A DNA stretch of 64,000 bases from Aureimonas glaciei (GCF_014643375.1 NZ_BMJJ01000001.1:372001-436000), one strand, 5' to 3'; positions 11,211 through 19,962 are shown, counted from the stretch's first letter. The notes: generated from the sequence alone by a model not told the origin. A program made the numbers and translations.

Positions 11211-13870
11211 GCGATCTGTTGCGCGTCGAGGACCTCACCGTCGAGTTCCAGACCCTTGCCGGTCGCACGCGTGCCGTCAGCGGCCTCAGCTTTCGCATCG
11301 AGCCGGGCAAGACCGTCGCCATCGTCGGCGAGTCCGGTTCCGGCAAATCGGTGACGGCACAGGCGATCATGGGCATCCTGCCGCCGATCGCCCGGCGCCG
11401 CAGCGGCCGCATCCTGTTCAGGGACGAGGGCAAGGCGGAAATCGATCTCGCCGGCCTCGACACCCGCTCGCCCCAATACGCCGCGATCCGCGGCGGTCGC
11501 ATCTCGATGATCTTCCAGGAGCCGACCACCTCCTTCTCGGCGCTGCACACGATCGGCGACCAGATCGGCGAAGTCCTGAAGATCCACGAGGGCGCGAGCG
11601 ACAAGGCGGCGCGCGCGGCGACGATCGAGGCGCTGGCCGCGGTCGGCTTCCCCAGCCCGGAAAAGAAGGTCGACGCCTATCCCTTCGAGCTTTCCGGCGG
11701 CCTCTGCCAGCGCGCGATGATCGCCATGGCGATGATCTGCAAGCCGGCGCTCCTCATCGCCGACGAGCCGACGACGGCGCTCGACGTGACGGTGCAGGCC
11801 GAGATCCTGAAGCTGATGCGGGCGCTGCAGGACAAGCACGGCACCGCCATCCTCCTGATCGCGCACGATCTCGGCGTCGTCGCCAACATGGCCGACGAGA
11901 TGGTCGTCGTCCACCACGGCAAGATCATGGAAAGCGGCACCGCGAACGATCTCTTCGCCGAGCCGCGCCACCCCTATCTCAAGGCGCTGCTCAATGCCGT
12001 ACCGCGCTTCGACATGAAGCCCGGCGAGCGGCTGACGCCGATCCGCGAGATCAAGGTCGACATGGCGAGCGCCGCCGGCCGGCGCAAGCTGGCCGCGCCC
12101 GAGGCCGGCACGCACGACGTGCTGTTGAAGGTCCGCGGCGTTTCCAAGGGCTTCGTCAACCGCAGCGAAACGCGCTGGTTCGGCGCCAAGGCGCAGGCGA
12201 CCGCGCTCGCCGTCAACGAGGTCAGCCTCGACATCCGCCGCGGCGAGTGCCTCGGCCTCGTCGGCGAAAGCGGCTGCGGCAAGACCACGCTGTCGAAGAT
12301 CATCGTGCGCTCGGAAAATGCCGATGCCGGCACGATCGAGATGGCTGACGGCAAGAAGCTGATCGACGTGCTGGCGCTCGAGGGCGTGCCGCTCCGGCAA
12401 TGGCGCACTCGGGTGCAGTACGTCTTCCAGAACCCGTTCTCGGCGCTCAATCCGCGCATGACGGTGCTCAGCATCCTGTCCGAGCCGCTGGTCATCCACG
12501 GCATCGGCGACGCCGCGGAACGACGCGCGCGCGTGTCGGAGCTCTTGAAGCTCGTCGGCCTCGACGACACGCACATGAACCGCTACCCGCACTCCTTCTC
12601 GGGTGGCCAGCGGCAGCGGCTCGGCATCGCAAGGGCGCTGGCGCTGGAGCCGGAGCTGATCATCTTCGACGAGCCGGTCTCCGCTCTCGACGTCTCGATC
12701 CAGGCGCAGATCCTGAACCTCCTGCGCGATCTGAAATCGGCGCTCGGGCTCACCTATTTGTTCATCTCGCACAATCTCGCCGTCGTCGACTATCTCGCCG
12801 ACCGCATCGCAGTCATGGCGGCCGGCCGCATCGTCGAGCTGGCGAGCCGGGAGGCGCTGTTCCGCGAGCCGCTGCATCCCTATACCCGCGCGCTGATCTC
12901 CGCCGTGCCGCAGCCCGATCCGCACCATAAGTTGGATTTCGACAAGATCAGCCTCGAGCGGCAGTCCGATCCCAGGGCCTGGGGCGTGCCCTTCGCCGCC
13001 GACGCCACGGGCGAGCCGCATCTGATCGAGGTCGAGAGCGACCACCATGTCCGCGCCCATGTCCTGCCGCCGCGCATGGACCGCGGCGGGCGCAGCGAGG
13101 CCGAGCATGCCGAGATCGCCGCCGCCCTGCGCACCGATCCCAAGGGCGAGGCGAACGTCCATCTCGACTTCGAGACCGGCACGCTCGACGGCTGGAGCGT
13201 GCGGCGCCTCTCCGGCCCCCATTCCGCCCGGGTACAGTCCGAGGTCAAGCGTGTCGGCTCAAAAGCCTGCCGCTTCGAGCTTCGGCCCGGCGACCATGTC
13301 AGCCAAGGGCTGAGGGCCGAGCTGCGCGATTGGTACAACCCGCCGCACGAGACGCCCGTCTGGTACGGTTTTTCGACCCTGCTCCCGGAAAGCTTTGCGC
13401 CCCCCTTCGACACTGGCGTGGTGCTGGCCCAATGGCACGACCAAGCGGCGCTGGGCGATCCCTCCGGCAAGCCGCCGTTGGCGATCCGCTATCTCGACGG
13501 CGGCCTGCGCTTCACCGGCGCCTTCGACGCGGTCGCCTCGTCCGATCCGGTCGAGCGATACGTCTTCCACCGCATGCCGGCGCCGCCGCGCGGAAGCTGG
13601 ATGGATTTCGCCTTCAAGATCCTCTGGTCGCGCCACGGCACCTCGACCATCGAAGCCTTTCTCGGCGGGAAGCCGCTGTTTTCCTTCTCAGGCCCGCTCG
13701 GCTACCGCAACGAGGCGAAGGCGCCCTATTTCAAGCTCGGCCTCTATGCGAGCGGCCCGATCGACGTGCCGCTCGTCGCCTTCCACGACAATTACAGCCG
13801 CGGCAAAAGCTTCGACGCCGTCGACCCGAGCCGGCTGCACACCGCCGCTCTCGCGCCCGAGGTCGCGTGA
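11207..13870 (+). CDS. Double ABC ATPase (DppD-DppF type) fused to a polysaccharide-lyase-like domain
   Basis: An 887-residue three-part protein. NBD1: Walker A GESGSGKS (41-48), signature LSGGLCQRA (163-171), Walker B LLIADEP (182-188), His switch near 220. NBD2: Walker A GESGCGKT (353-360), signature FSGGQRQRL (464-472), Walker B LIIFDEP (484-490), His near 522. Both also carry the Opp/Dpp-type C-terminal HPYTRAL element. Such fused DppD-DppF ATPases normally end near residue 620-645. Here the frame runs on through DFETGTLDGW into about 220 residues resembling the heparin-lyase-I/glucuronan-lyase jelly roll (AQWHDQ 741-746, YFKLGLYASG 841-850, HDNYSRG 860-866). The lyase part has no signal peptide, so it would sit on the cytoplasmic face of the importer. 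Overlaps both neighbours by 4 bases. Confidence 0.88.
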   Translation: MSDLLRVEDLTVEFQTLAGRTRAVSGLSFRIEPGKTVAIVGESGSGKSVTAQAIMGILPPIARRRSGRILFRDEGKAEIDLAGLDTRSPQYAAIRGGRISMIFQEPTTSFSALHTIGDQIGEVLKIHEGASDKAARAATIEALAAVGFPSPEKKVDAYPFELSGGLCQRAMIAMAMICKPALLIADEPTTALDVTVQAEILKLMRALQDKHGTAILLIAHDLGVVANMADEMVVVHHGKIMESGTANDLFAEPRHPYLKALLNAVPRFDMKPGERLTPIREIKVDMASAAGRRKLAAPEAGTHDVLLKVRGVSKGFVNRSETRWFGAKAQATALAVNEVSLDIRRGECLGLVGESGCGKTTLSKIIVRSENADAGTIEMADGKKLIDVLALEGVPLRQWRTRVQYVFQNPFSALNPRMTVLSILSEPLVIHGIGDAAERRARVSELLKLVGLDDTHMNRYPHSFSGGQRQRLGIARALALEPELIIFDEPVSALDVSIQAQILNLLRDLKSALGLTYLFISHNLAVVDYLADRIAVMAAGRIVELASREALFREPLHPYTRALISAVPQPDPHHKLDFDKISLERQSDPRAWGVPFAADATGEPHLIEVESDHHVRAHVLPPRMDRGGRSEAEHAEIAAALRTDPKGEANVHLDFETGTLDGWSVRRLSGPHSARVQSEVKRVGSKACRFELRPGDHVSQGLRAELRDWYNPPHETPVWYGFSTLLPESFAPPFDTGVVLAQWHDQAALGDPSGKPPLAIRYLDGGLRFTGAFDAVASSDPVERYVFHRMPAPPRGSWMDFAFKILWSRHGTSTIEAFLGGKPLFSFSGPLGYRNEAKAPYFKLGLYASGPIDVPLVAFHDNYSRGKSFDAVDPSRLHTAALAPEVA

Positions 13871-15117
13871 CGGTTTCGTCGGCGCCGCCGCGGCTTGCCA
13901 TCGTGACCGAGGTGCCGCCCGTCGGGCTGGCGCCCGGCGGATTTGGCGCCGTCGTCGCGCTGGCCCGGACGGCTCCGGCCGGCGAAGTCGCCGTCGCGCG
14001 GCTGGCGGCTGCCGCGGCGATGGCGGCGGAAGCGGGCTGCGACTGGCTCGTCGCGCCGGCCCCGGGCGAGACGCTGCGCCCCGACGCCCTCGCGCTGCTG
14101 GCACCCGCCCTCGGCCCCTATGACGCGATCTTCGGCGGCGTCCATGTCACCGGCAGCGGCGAGGCGGTGCACCGCCCCTCGCGCCTCGCCTTCGATGATG
14201 CCGACCGACTGCCGCACGCGCTTCTGCATTGGTGGATCGGGACAACGTCGGTCCTGCGCACCAAGGTCGCCGCGTCCCTGGCCGCGCCGGGTGAGGCCGA
14301 TGGTGACTGGCTGGACGCGCTGTTCCTTCTCTGGTCGCAGCATCGCTGCATCAAACTTGCCGCGCCTCTGACCGAAGTCGCGACGGCGCCGCCGGGCCTG
14401 AGCGGGACGGCGCGGGCCCGGGTGCTCGAGCGGCTGGAACGCCGCCCCGTCTTCCTGCCCGTCGCCTTCGGCGAGACCCTCTATCGCCTGCCCTACACCG
14501 GCCTCAACGCCGGCATCGAGCGGGACCAGACGCGTGGGCAGTTCTTCGAGGCGGCCGAACTCGGCGCGCTGCACGCGCGAATCGGGCCGGGCCGGCGGAT
14601 CGTCGACATCGGCGCCAACACCGGCAACCACACGGTCTATTTCGCCGGGCCGATGCAGGCGGCGTCGGTGGTGCCCTTCGAGCCTTTGCCTGAGATCGCG
14701 GCGGTGCTCGAGCGGGCGGTAGCGGAGAACCGTCTCGGCAACGTCGATCTCTCGCGCCTGCGGCTCGGCTTGTCCGACCGCGCGGGGCGGATGGGCATCG
14801 TCCGCTCCGAGCGCGGCGGGCTCGGCGCCTCGCGGCTCGTTGCGGATCCAACCGGCGAGATTGCCGTTACGACACTCGACGACGCCTTGACGGGACCGGT
14901 AGACTTTCTGAAGATCGATGTGGAATCAATGGAGTTGAAGGTTCTCGGCGGCGCCGAGGCGACGATCGCGCGCGACCGGCCTGTCATCTTCATCGAGATC
15001 GCCAATGATAACACCCAAGTGTTCCAAGCCTGGCTGCAGGAACACCACTACCGTGTCGAGCGGATCTTCTCGGACAAGGGCCATGCCAACTATCTGATCG
15101 CGCCGAACGGCGACTGA
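13867..15117 (+). CDS. Two-domain FkbM-family methyltransferase with GT2-like N-terminus
   Basis: A 416-residue protein starting with GTG at 13867 (GTGA overlap with the ATPase gene). The C-terminal half is an FkbM-type SAM-dependent O-methyltransferase: VDIGANTGNHTVYFA (about residue 244 on), PFEPLPE and LKIDVESMELKVLGG. The N-terminal 200 residues resemble part of a GT2 glycosyltransferase (AGCDWLVAPAPGETLRPDAL, then YDAIFGGVHV), but the usual start of that fold is missing, so it may be a binding or inactive module. FkbM enzymes commonly methylate sugar hydroxyls, which fits a glycan operon. Acceptor unknown. Confidence 0.82.
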   Translation: MTVSSAPPRLAIVTEVPPVGLAPGGFGAVVALARTAPAGEVAVARLAAAAAMAAEAGCDWLVAPAPGETLRPDALALLAPALGPYDAIFGGVHVTGSGEAVHRPSRLAFDDADRLPHALLHWWIGTTSVLRTKVAASLAAPGEADGDWLDALFLLWSQHRCIKLAAPLTEVATAPPGLSGTARARVLERLERRPVFLPVAFGETLYRLPYTGLNAGIERDQTRGQFFEAAELGALHARIGPGRRIVDIGANTGNHTVYFAGPMQAASVVPFEPLPEIAAVLERAVAENRLGNVDLSRLRLGLSDRAGRMGIVRSERGGLGASRLVADPTGEIAVTTLDDALTGPVDFLKIDVESMELKVLGGAEATIARDRPVIFIEIANDNTQVFQAWLQEHHYRVERIFSDKGHANYLIAPNGD

Positions 15118-15130
15118 GGGAGACGGGACA

Positions 15131-17107
15131 ATGATGCGCGCAACCGACACGGACAGGCATCCGGGCGCCGCGCATCGAGCCGGCTTTTCCAAGCTGGCGG
15201 TCCTTTGCTCCGTCCTCGCCCTTTTCGCCGGCGCTGCCCGGGCCGCCGACATGGTGGAGCCGCCCGCCCTTCTGGCCAAGGTTGAGGCGAAGGAGCTTCC
15301 CCCCGTCGCCGAGCGCATTCCGGCCGAGCCGCTGGTCATGGATCTCGCCGCCGAGGGCAAGGCGGTCGGCGACTATGGCGGTACGCTGCGCATCGTCGAG
15401 GCACAGGCCAAGGACACCCGCCGCATGGTCGTCTACGGCTATGCCCGGCTCGTCGGCTTCACGCCCGACCAGCGGATCGTGCCGGACATCGCCCGTGCCG
15501 TCGACGTCGTCGAGGGGCGCAGCTTCACCATCCATCTTCGCCGCGGCCATCGCTGGTCGGACGGCGAACCCTTCACCACCGACGATTTTCGCTACTATTG
15601 GGAAGACATCCTCGGCGACGCCGAGATGACGCCGCATGGGCCGCCGCGCGAGCTGATGGTCGACGGCGAGCCGCCGGTCGTCACCTTCATCGACGACGTC
15701 ACCCTGCGTTACGAATGGTCGAAACCCAACCCGTTCTTCCTGCCGGCGCTGGCCGGCGCGCAGCCGCTCGATATCTATCGCCCGGCCCACTACCTGAAGA
15801 AATTCCACAAGAAATACGCCAACCCGGAAAAACTCGCCGCCCTCATCGAAAAGAAGGGTCAGCGCAACTGGGTCGCGCTGCACTTCAAATACGACCAATC
15901 CTACAAGAACTCCAATGTCGACATGCCGTCGCTGCAGCCCTGGGTGTTGGCGACCGAGCCGCCGTCGGACCGCTTCATCTTCGCCCGCAACCCCTTCTTC
16001 CACCGCATCGACACGGCCGGGCACCAGCTGCCCTATATCGACGAGGTGGCGATGACGATCGCCAGTTCCCGCCTGATCCCGGCGAAGGTCGGCGCCGGCG
16101 AGGCGGACCTGCAGGCGAACTATCTCTCCTTCGGCAACTATGCCTTCCTGAAGCGCGCGGCCAAGGCCAAGGGCTATTCGGTGCGCCGCTGGACCAACGG
16201 CAAGGGCGCCAAGGTCGCCCTCTACCCCAACCTCAACACATCAGACGAGGCCTGGCGCACTCTGTTCCAGCAGGCCGATTTCCGCCGCGCGCTGTCGCTC
16301 GGCATCAACCGTCAGGACATCAACCAGGCGATCTATTACGGCCTGGCGATCCCGATGACCGACACGGTGATGCCCGGCTCGCCGCTCTATGACGACAGGC
16401 TCGCCGCGCGCTGGACCTCCTACGATCCGGGTCGCGCCAATGCCATGCTCGATGGGCTCGGCCTGACCGAGAAGGATTCCGGCGGCATCCGCCTTCTGCC
16501 CGACGGTCGGCCGATGATGATCGTGGTCGAGACCGCCGGCGAGGACATCGAGCAGATCGACGTGCTCGGCCTCATCGCCGAGGATTTCCGCAAGATCGGC
16601 ATCAAGATCCTGGCCAAGCCGACCGAGCGCGACATGCTCTCGCGGCGCCTCGCCTCCGGCGCGACCGTGATGTCGGTCTGGGCGGGGCTGGAGAATGCCT
16701 ATCCGACGGCGGAGTCGAGCCCGGCGGAACTGGCCCCGACCAATTCCGAGCAGAACGAGTGGCCGGTCTGGGGCATGCATTACGAGACCAAGGGCAAGAT
16801 GGGCTCGGCGCCCGAACTCCCGGCGGCGAGAGAGCTTCTCGCCCTCAACCAGGAATGGCGGCTGACCACCGACACGGCCAAGAAGGCGGCCATCTGGGAC
16901 AAGATGCTGACGATCAGCGCCGACGAGGCCTTCCGTATCGGCATCGTCTCGGGCGTCGACCAGATCGTCGTGGTCTCCGACCGGTTGCAGAATGTGCCCG
17001 AGACGGCCGTCTTCAACTGGAATCCCGGCGCCTTCTTCGGCGTCTACCACCCCGACAGCTTCTTCTTCGGCGAGCCGCAGCAACAACAGGCCTCCGTGCC
17101 GCAATAA
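15131..17107 (+). CDS. ABC transporter substrate-binding protein, family 5 (Opp/Dpp/AgpA type)
   Basis: A 658-residue periplasmic binding protein. A twin-basic N-region, a hydrophobic core (LAVLCSVLALFAG) and an ARA cleavage site near residue 38 make a Sec signal peptide. The mature part shows the cluster C fold of Opp-type proteins: GGTLRIVE, FTIHLRRGHRWSDGEPFTTDDF, and NPFFHRIDTAGHQLPYIDEV. The family takes up peptides, but long members such as rhizobial AgpA bind oligosaccharides. Given the fused lyase and the glycosyltransferases, a saccharide ligand is plausible; this is inference. A GGGAGACGGGA ribosome-binding sequence stands before 15131. Start could also be the second ATG at 15134. 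Confidence 0.9.
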   Translation: MMRATDTDRHPGAAHRAGFSKLAVLCSVLALFAGAARAADMVEPPALLAKVEAKELPPVAERIPAEPLVMDLAAEGKAVGDYGGTLRIVEAQAKDTRRMVVYGYARLVGFTPDQRIVPDIARAVDVVEGRSFTIHLRRGHRWSDGEPFTTDDFRYYWEDILGDAEMTPHGPPRELMVDGEPPVVTFIDDVTLRYEWSKPNPFFLPALAGAQPLDIYRPAHYLKKFHKKYANPEKLAALIEKKGQRNWVALHFKYDQSYKNSNVDMPSLQPWVLATEPPSDRFIFARNPFFHRIDTAGHQLPYIDEVAMTIASSRLIPAKVGAGEADLQANYLSFGNYAFLKRAAKAKGYSVRRWTNGKGAKVALYPNLNTSDEAWRTLFQQADFRRALSLGINRQDINQAIYYGLAIPMTDTVMPGSPLYDDRLAARWTSYDPGRANAMLDGLGLTEKDSGGIRLLPDGRPMMIVVETAGEDIEQIDVLGLIAEDFRKIGIKILAKPTERDMLSRRLASGATVMSVWAGLENAYPTAESSPAELAPTNSEQNEWPVWGMHYETKGKMGSAPELPAARELLALNQEWRLTTDTAKKAAIWDKMLTISADEAFRIGIVSGVDQIVVVSDRLQNVPETAVFNWNPGAFFGVYHPDSFFFGEPQQQQASVPQ

Positions 17108-17120
17108 TTGAAGGCTTTCG

Positions 17121-18119
17121 ATGCTCGGCTACCTCACCAGTCGCGTCCTGACGATGCTGGGCACGCTCGCCGTGATTTCGGTGCTCGTCTTCATCATCAT
17201 CCAACTGCCGCCCGGCGACTATCTCACCACCTACATCGCCGAACTCCGAGCCGCCGGCGAATCGGTCACCGACGACAAGATCGCCTTCCTGCGCGAGCAG
17301 TACGGCTTGGACCAGCCGATGCCGATCCAGTACTTCGACTGGGTCGTCGGCCTCCTGCACGGCGATCTCGGTTATTCCTTCGAATACGCTATGCCGGTCA
17401 CCGACGTCGTCGGCGACCGCCTGTTCCTGACCCTGGTCCTGAACTTCGTCACCATCCTGTTCATCTACGCCGTGTCCTTTCCGATCGGCGTCTACATCGC
17501 CACGCACCAGTACTCGGTCGCCGACCACAGCCTGTCCTTCCTCGGCTATCTCGGCCTCGCCACCCCGAATTTTCTCCTGGCGCTGATCCTCCTCTACGCG
17601 TCCAACACCTTCTTCGGCATCTCGGTCGGCGGGCTGATGGACCCGATCTACACGGACGCGCCGTGGACGGGCGCCAAGATCGCCTCGCTGCTCGGCCATC
17701 TCGTCGTGCCGGTGCTGGTCATCGGCACCTCGGGCACCGCCGGCATGATCCGCCGCCTGCGCGCCAATCTCCTCGACGAACTGCAAAAACCCTATGTCGT
17801 GACCGCCCGGGCCAAGGGCCTGTCCGAGGGCAAGATCCTGCGGAAATACCCGCTGCGCGCGGTGCTCAACCCCTTCGTCGCCGATATCGGCACGCTGCTG
17901 CCGCAGGTCGTCTCCGGCTCCGTCATCGTCTCGGCGGTGATGTCGCTGCCGACGACCGGGCCGATGCTGCTCTCCTCCCTCAGAAGCCAGGACATGTATC
18001 TGGCCGGATCCTTCCTGATGTTCCTCGCCGTCCTCACCGTGATCGGCATGCTCGTCTCCGACGTCATGCTCGCCATCATCGATCCAAGGGTTCGGCTGAC
18101 GGGGACGCGCAAGGCATGA
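17121..18119 (+). CDS. ABC transporter permease, DppB type
   Basis: A 332-residue inner-membrane permease with about six hydrophobic helices. It starts with LTSRVLTMLGTLAVISVLVF, the usual first helix of DppB/OppB proteins, contains the periplasmic FLREQYGLDQPMPIQYFDW region, and has the cytoplasmic EAA coupling loop (VTARAKGLSEGKILRKYPLR, about residues 226-245) that contacts the ATPase. It follows the binding-protein gene by 13 bases and overlaps the DppC-type permease by 4. Confidence 0.93.
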   Translation: MLGYLTSRVLTMLGTLAVISVLVFIIIQLPPGDYLTTYIAELRAAGESVTDDKIAFLREQYGLDQPMPIQYFDWVVGLLHGDLGYSFEYAMPVTDVVGDRLFLTLVLNFVTILFIYAVSFPIGVYIATHQYSVADHSLSFLGYLGLATPNFLLALILLYASNTFFGISVGGLMDPIYTDAPWTGAKIASLLGHLVVPVLVIGTSGTAGMIRRLRANLLDELQKPYVVTARAKGLSEGKILRKYPLRAVLNPFVADIGTLLPQVVSGSVIVSAVMSLPTTGPMLLSSLRSQDMYLAGSFLMFLAVLTVIGMLVSDVMLAIIDPRVRLTGTRKA

Positions 18120-19273
18120 GCGCGCTGCCGCACACCGTCTCGACCGAGCCCTTCGATCCAGAGCGGACGATGGCGGAGGGGTCGTTCTACTCGGAAAAAT
18201 ACATGCAGGCGTCGCAGCGCCAGCTGATCTGGTGGCGCTTCCGGCGGCACCGCATCGCGCTGGTGGCGCTGGCCTTCCTCGTGCCGGCCTATCTCAGCGT
18301 GCTGTTCACCGAGATCATTGCCCCCTATGGCCTAGAGACGCGCAACACCGCGCATATCTTCATGCCGCCGCAGGCCATCCACCTCTTCCACGAGGGGAGC
18401 TTCGTCGGCCCCTTCGTCTACGACATGAACGGAAGGCTCGACCTCGACACGCTGCAGCGCCACTACACGCCCGGCAACGAGCCGCGGCCGCTGCGCTTCT
18501 TCTGTCGCGGTGATTCCTATAATTTCTGGGGCCTCGTGCCCGGCGACTTTCACCTCGTCTGCCCGCCGGAAGGCAGCACGCTGTTTCCGCTCGGCACCGA
18601 CCGTCTCGGCCACGACATGCTGTCGCGTCTGATCTACGGCGCCCGCATCTCGCTGACGGTCGGGCTGGTCGGCGTCGCCATGTCGTTCGCGCTCGGCCTG
18701 TTCTTCGGCGGCATCGCCGGCTATTTCGGCGGCAAGGTCGACTACTGGGTGCAGCGGGCGACCGAGACGCTGCGCTCGATCCCGGAACTGCCGCTGTGGC
18801 TGGCTCTCTCGGCCTCGCTGCCGGTGACCTGGAGCCCGATCCTGGTCTATTTCGGCATCACGCTGATCCTGGCGCTGCTCGACTGGCCGGGCCTTGCCCG
18901 CGCCGTGCGCTCCAAACTCCTGTCGCTGCGCGAGGAAGATTTCACCGCTGCCGCCGTGGTCATGGGGGCGACGCCCGGCCGCATCATCACCCGCCATCTC
19001 CTGCCGAACTTCATGAGCCACCTCATCGCCTCGGCCTCGCTGTCCATCCCCTCGATGATTCTGGCCGAAACCGCGCTGAGTTTTCTCGGCCTCGGCCTTC
19101 GCCCCCCCATCACAAGCTGGGGCGTGCTCCTCTCGGAAGCCCAGAACATCGAGGCCGTGGCGCTCTATCCCTGGCTGCTGATGCCGATGCTGCCGGTGAT
19201 GCTGACGGTGCTCGCCTTCTCCTTCCTCGGCGACGGCCTGCGCGACGCGGTCGACCCGCATTCGTCGAACTGA
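18116..19273 (+). CDS. ABC transporter permease, DppC type
   Basis: A 385-residue inner-membrane permease. Start ATG at 18116 within the upstream stop; a longer frame upstream is the shadow of the DppB gene. It has an N-terminal cytoplasmic tail, a first helix (ALVALAFLVPAYLSVLF), a large periplasmic insert before LGTDRLGHDMLSRLIYGAR, which is the diagnostic DppC motif, and an EAA loop around AAAVVMGATPGRIITRHLLPN. The enlarged insert (about residues 70-155) is typical of Opp-like oligosaccharide/microcin transporters such as YejE. Last gene of the operon. It pairs with the permease at 17121. Confidence 0.93.
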   Translation: MSALPHTVSTEPFDPERTMAEGSFYSEKYMQASQRQLIWWRFRRHRIALVALAFLVPAYLSVLFTEIIAPYGLETRNTAHIFMPPQAIHLFHEGSFVGPFVYDMNGRLDLDTLQRHYTPGNEPRPLRFFCRGDSYNFWGLVPGDFHLVCPPEGSTLFPLGTDRLGHDMLSRLIYGARISLTVGLVGVAMSFALGLFFGGIAGYFGGKVDYWVQRATETLRSIPELPLWLALSASLPVTWSPILVYFGITLILALLDWPGLARAVRSKLLSLREEDFTAAAVVMGATPGRIITRHLLPNFMSHLIASASLSIPSMILAETALSFLGLGLRPPITSWGVLLSEAQNIEAVALYPWLLMPMLPVMLTVLAFSFLGDGLRDAVDPHSSN

Positions 19274-19308
19274 GGCGGGCAACGAGCCCGTACCCTCGGT
19301 GACAGCGC

Positions 19309-19448
19309 GGCGGCATGGGTGCTCGGGTCAAGCCCGAGCATGACTATGTTCAAGGGAGCGCCCAGCGTGGTTCCATCGGCGCTGGATCCAGAGCCCGACC
19401 CCTTTCAGAATAGTCATTCTCGGGCTTGACCCGAGAACCCATGCCGCC
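19309..19448. repeat. Palindromic intergenic element, left copy
   Basis: A 140-base element with 38-base inverted arms at 19309-19346 and 19411-19448 (36 of 38 positions complementary). Each arm contains its own small hairpin: a CTCGGG/CCCGAG stem with a 5-base loop. The pair that extends this stem is G-C in the left arm and T-A in the right arm, so the hairpin is kept while the bases change. The 38-base right arm is identical to the right arm of the copy at 19828-19962, and the middle parts of the two copies also align. Confidence 0.9.
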
Positions 19449-19506
19449 ATTGAAAAGCTGCCGTATACGGCCTTGACGATCCGCCGCTGCGCGGCAACGC
19501 TCGGCC

Positions 19507-19794
19507 ATGCCCGGCTACGTCTACATCATGGCCAGCCAGAAAAACGGGACGCTGTACATCGGCGTCACCACCGACCTGTCGCGTCGCGTCTTTGAGCATC
19601 GAAACGGCCTGTTGCCCGGCTTCACCGCCGAGCACGGCTGCAAGCGCTTGGTCTGGTACGAGGAGTATTTCGACGTGCGCGAGGCCATTCGCCGCGAGCG
19701 AACGTTGAAGACGTGGCGGCGGGCGTGGAAGGTATCGTTGATCGCGAGTCTGAATCCGGATTGGAGCGAGCTCTACCGCGGCATGGGGTGGTGA
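19507..19794 (+). CDS. GIY-YIG nuclease family protein
   Basis: A 95-residue single-domain GIY-YIG protein of the UvrC-N/YhbQ-like type. YVYIMAS at residues 4-10 and LYIGVTTDLSRRVFEH at 16-31 give the two sheet motifs and the catalytic arginine; the glutamate-bearing segment is YEEYFDVREAIRRE. There is no DNA-binding extension. The gene sits alone, 58 bases after one palindromic element and 33 bases before a second copy of it, on the strand of the upstream operon but separated from it. Small GIY-YIG genes of this type are common in Hyphomicrobiales genomes and their role is unclear; a link to the flanking repeats is proposed in the findings. Confidence 0.88.
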   Translation: MPGYVYIMASQKNGTLYIGVTTDLSRRVFEHRNGLLPGFTAEHGCKRLVWYEEYFDVREAIRRERTLKTWRRAWKVSLIASLNPDWSELYRGMGW

Positions 19795-19827
19795 GCGTCC
19801 GGACCCGGAGTGTCGTTGACGCCGTCG

Positions 19828-19962
19828 CGGCATGGGTCCTCGGGTCAAGCCCGAGGATGACTATGTTTAAGGTGGTGCTCGACGTTTTCATCGGCGTCGG
19901 ATCCGAGGGCCAGCCCCATCAGGATAGTCATTCTCGGGCTTGACCCGAGAACCCATGCCGCC
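19828..19962. repeat. Palindromic intergenic element, right copy
   Basis: A 135-base copy of the element at 19309-19448, in the same orientation, on the other side of the GIY-YIG gene. Arms are 19828-19864 and 19925-19962. Its left-arm hairpin is closed by C-G where the left copy has G-C, and its right arm is identical over 38 bases to that of the left copy. The central 60 bases are diverged but alignable. Confidence 0.9.

Noticed and set aside
10865-13222. A long minus-strand frame opposite the deacetylase and ATPase genes.
   Set aside because: Composition is that of an antisense frame; the plus-strand product shows two complete ABC ATPases.
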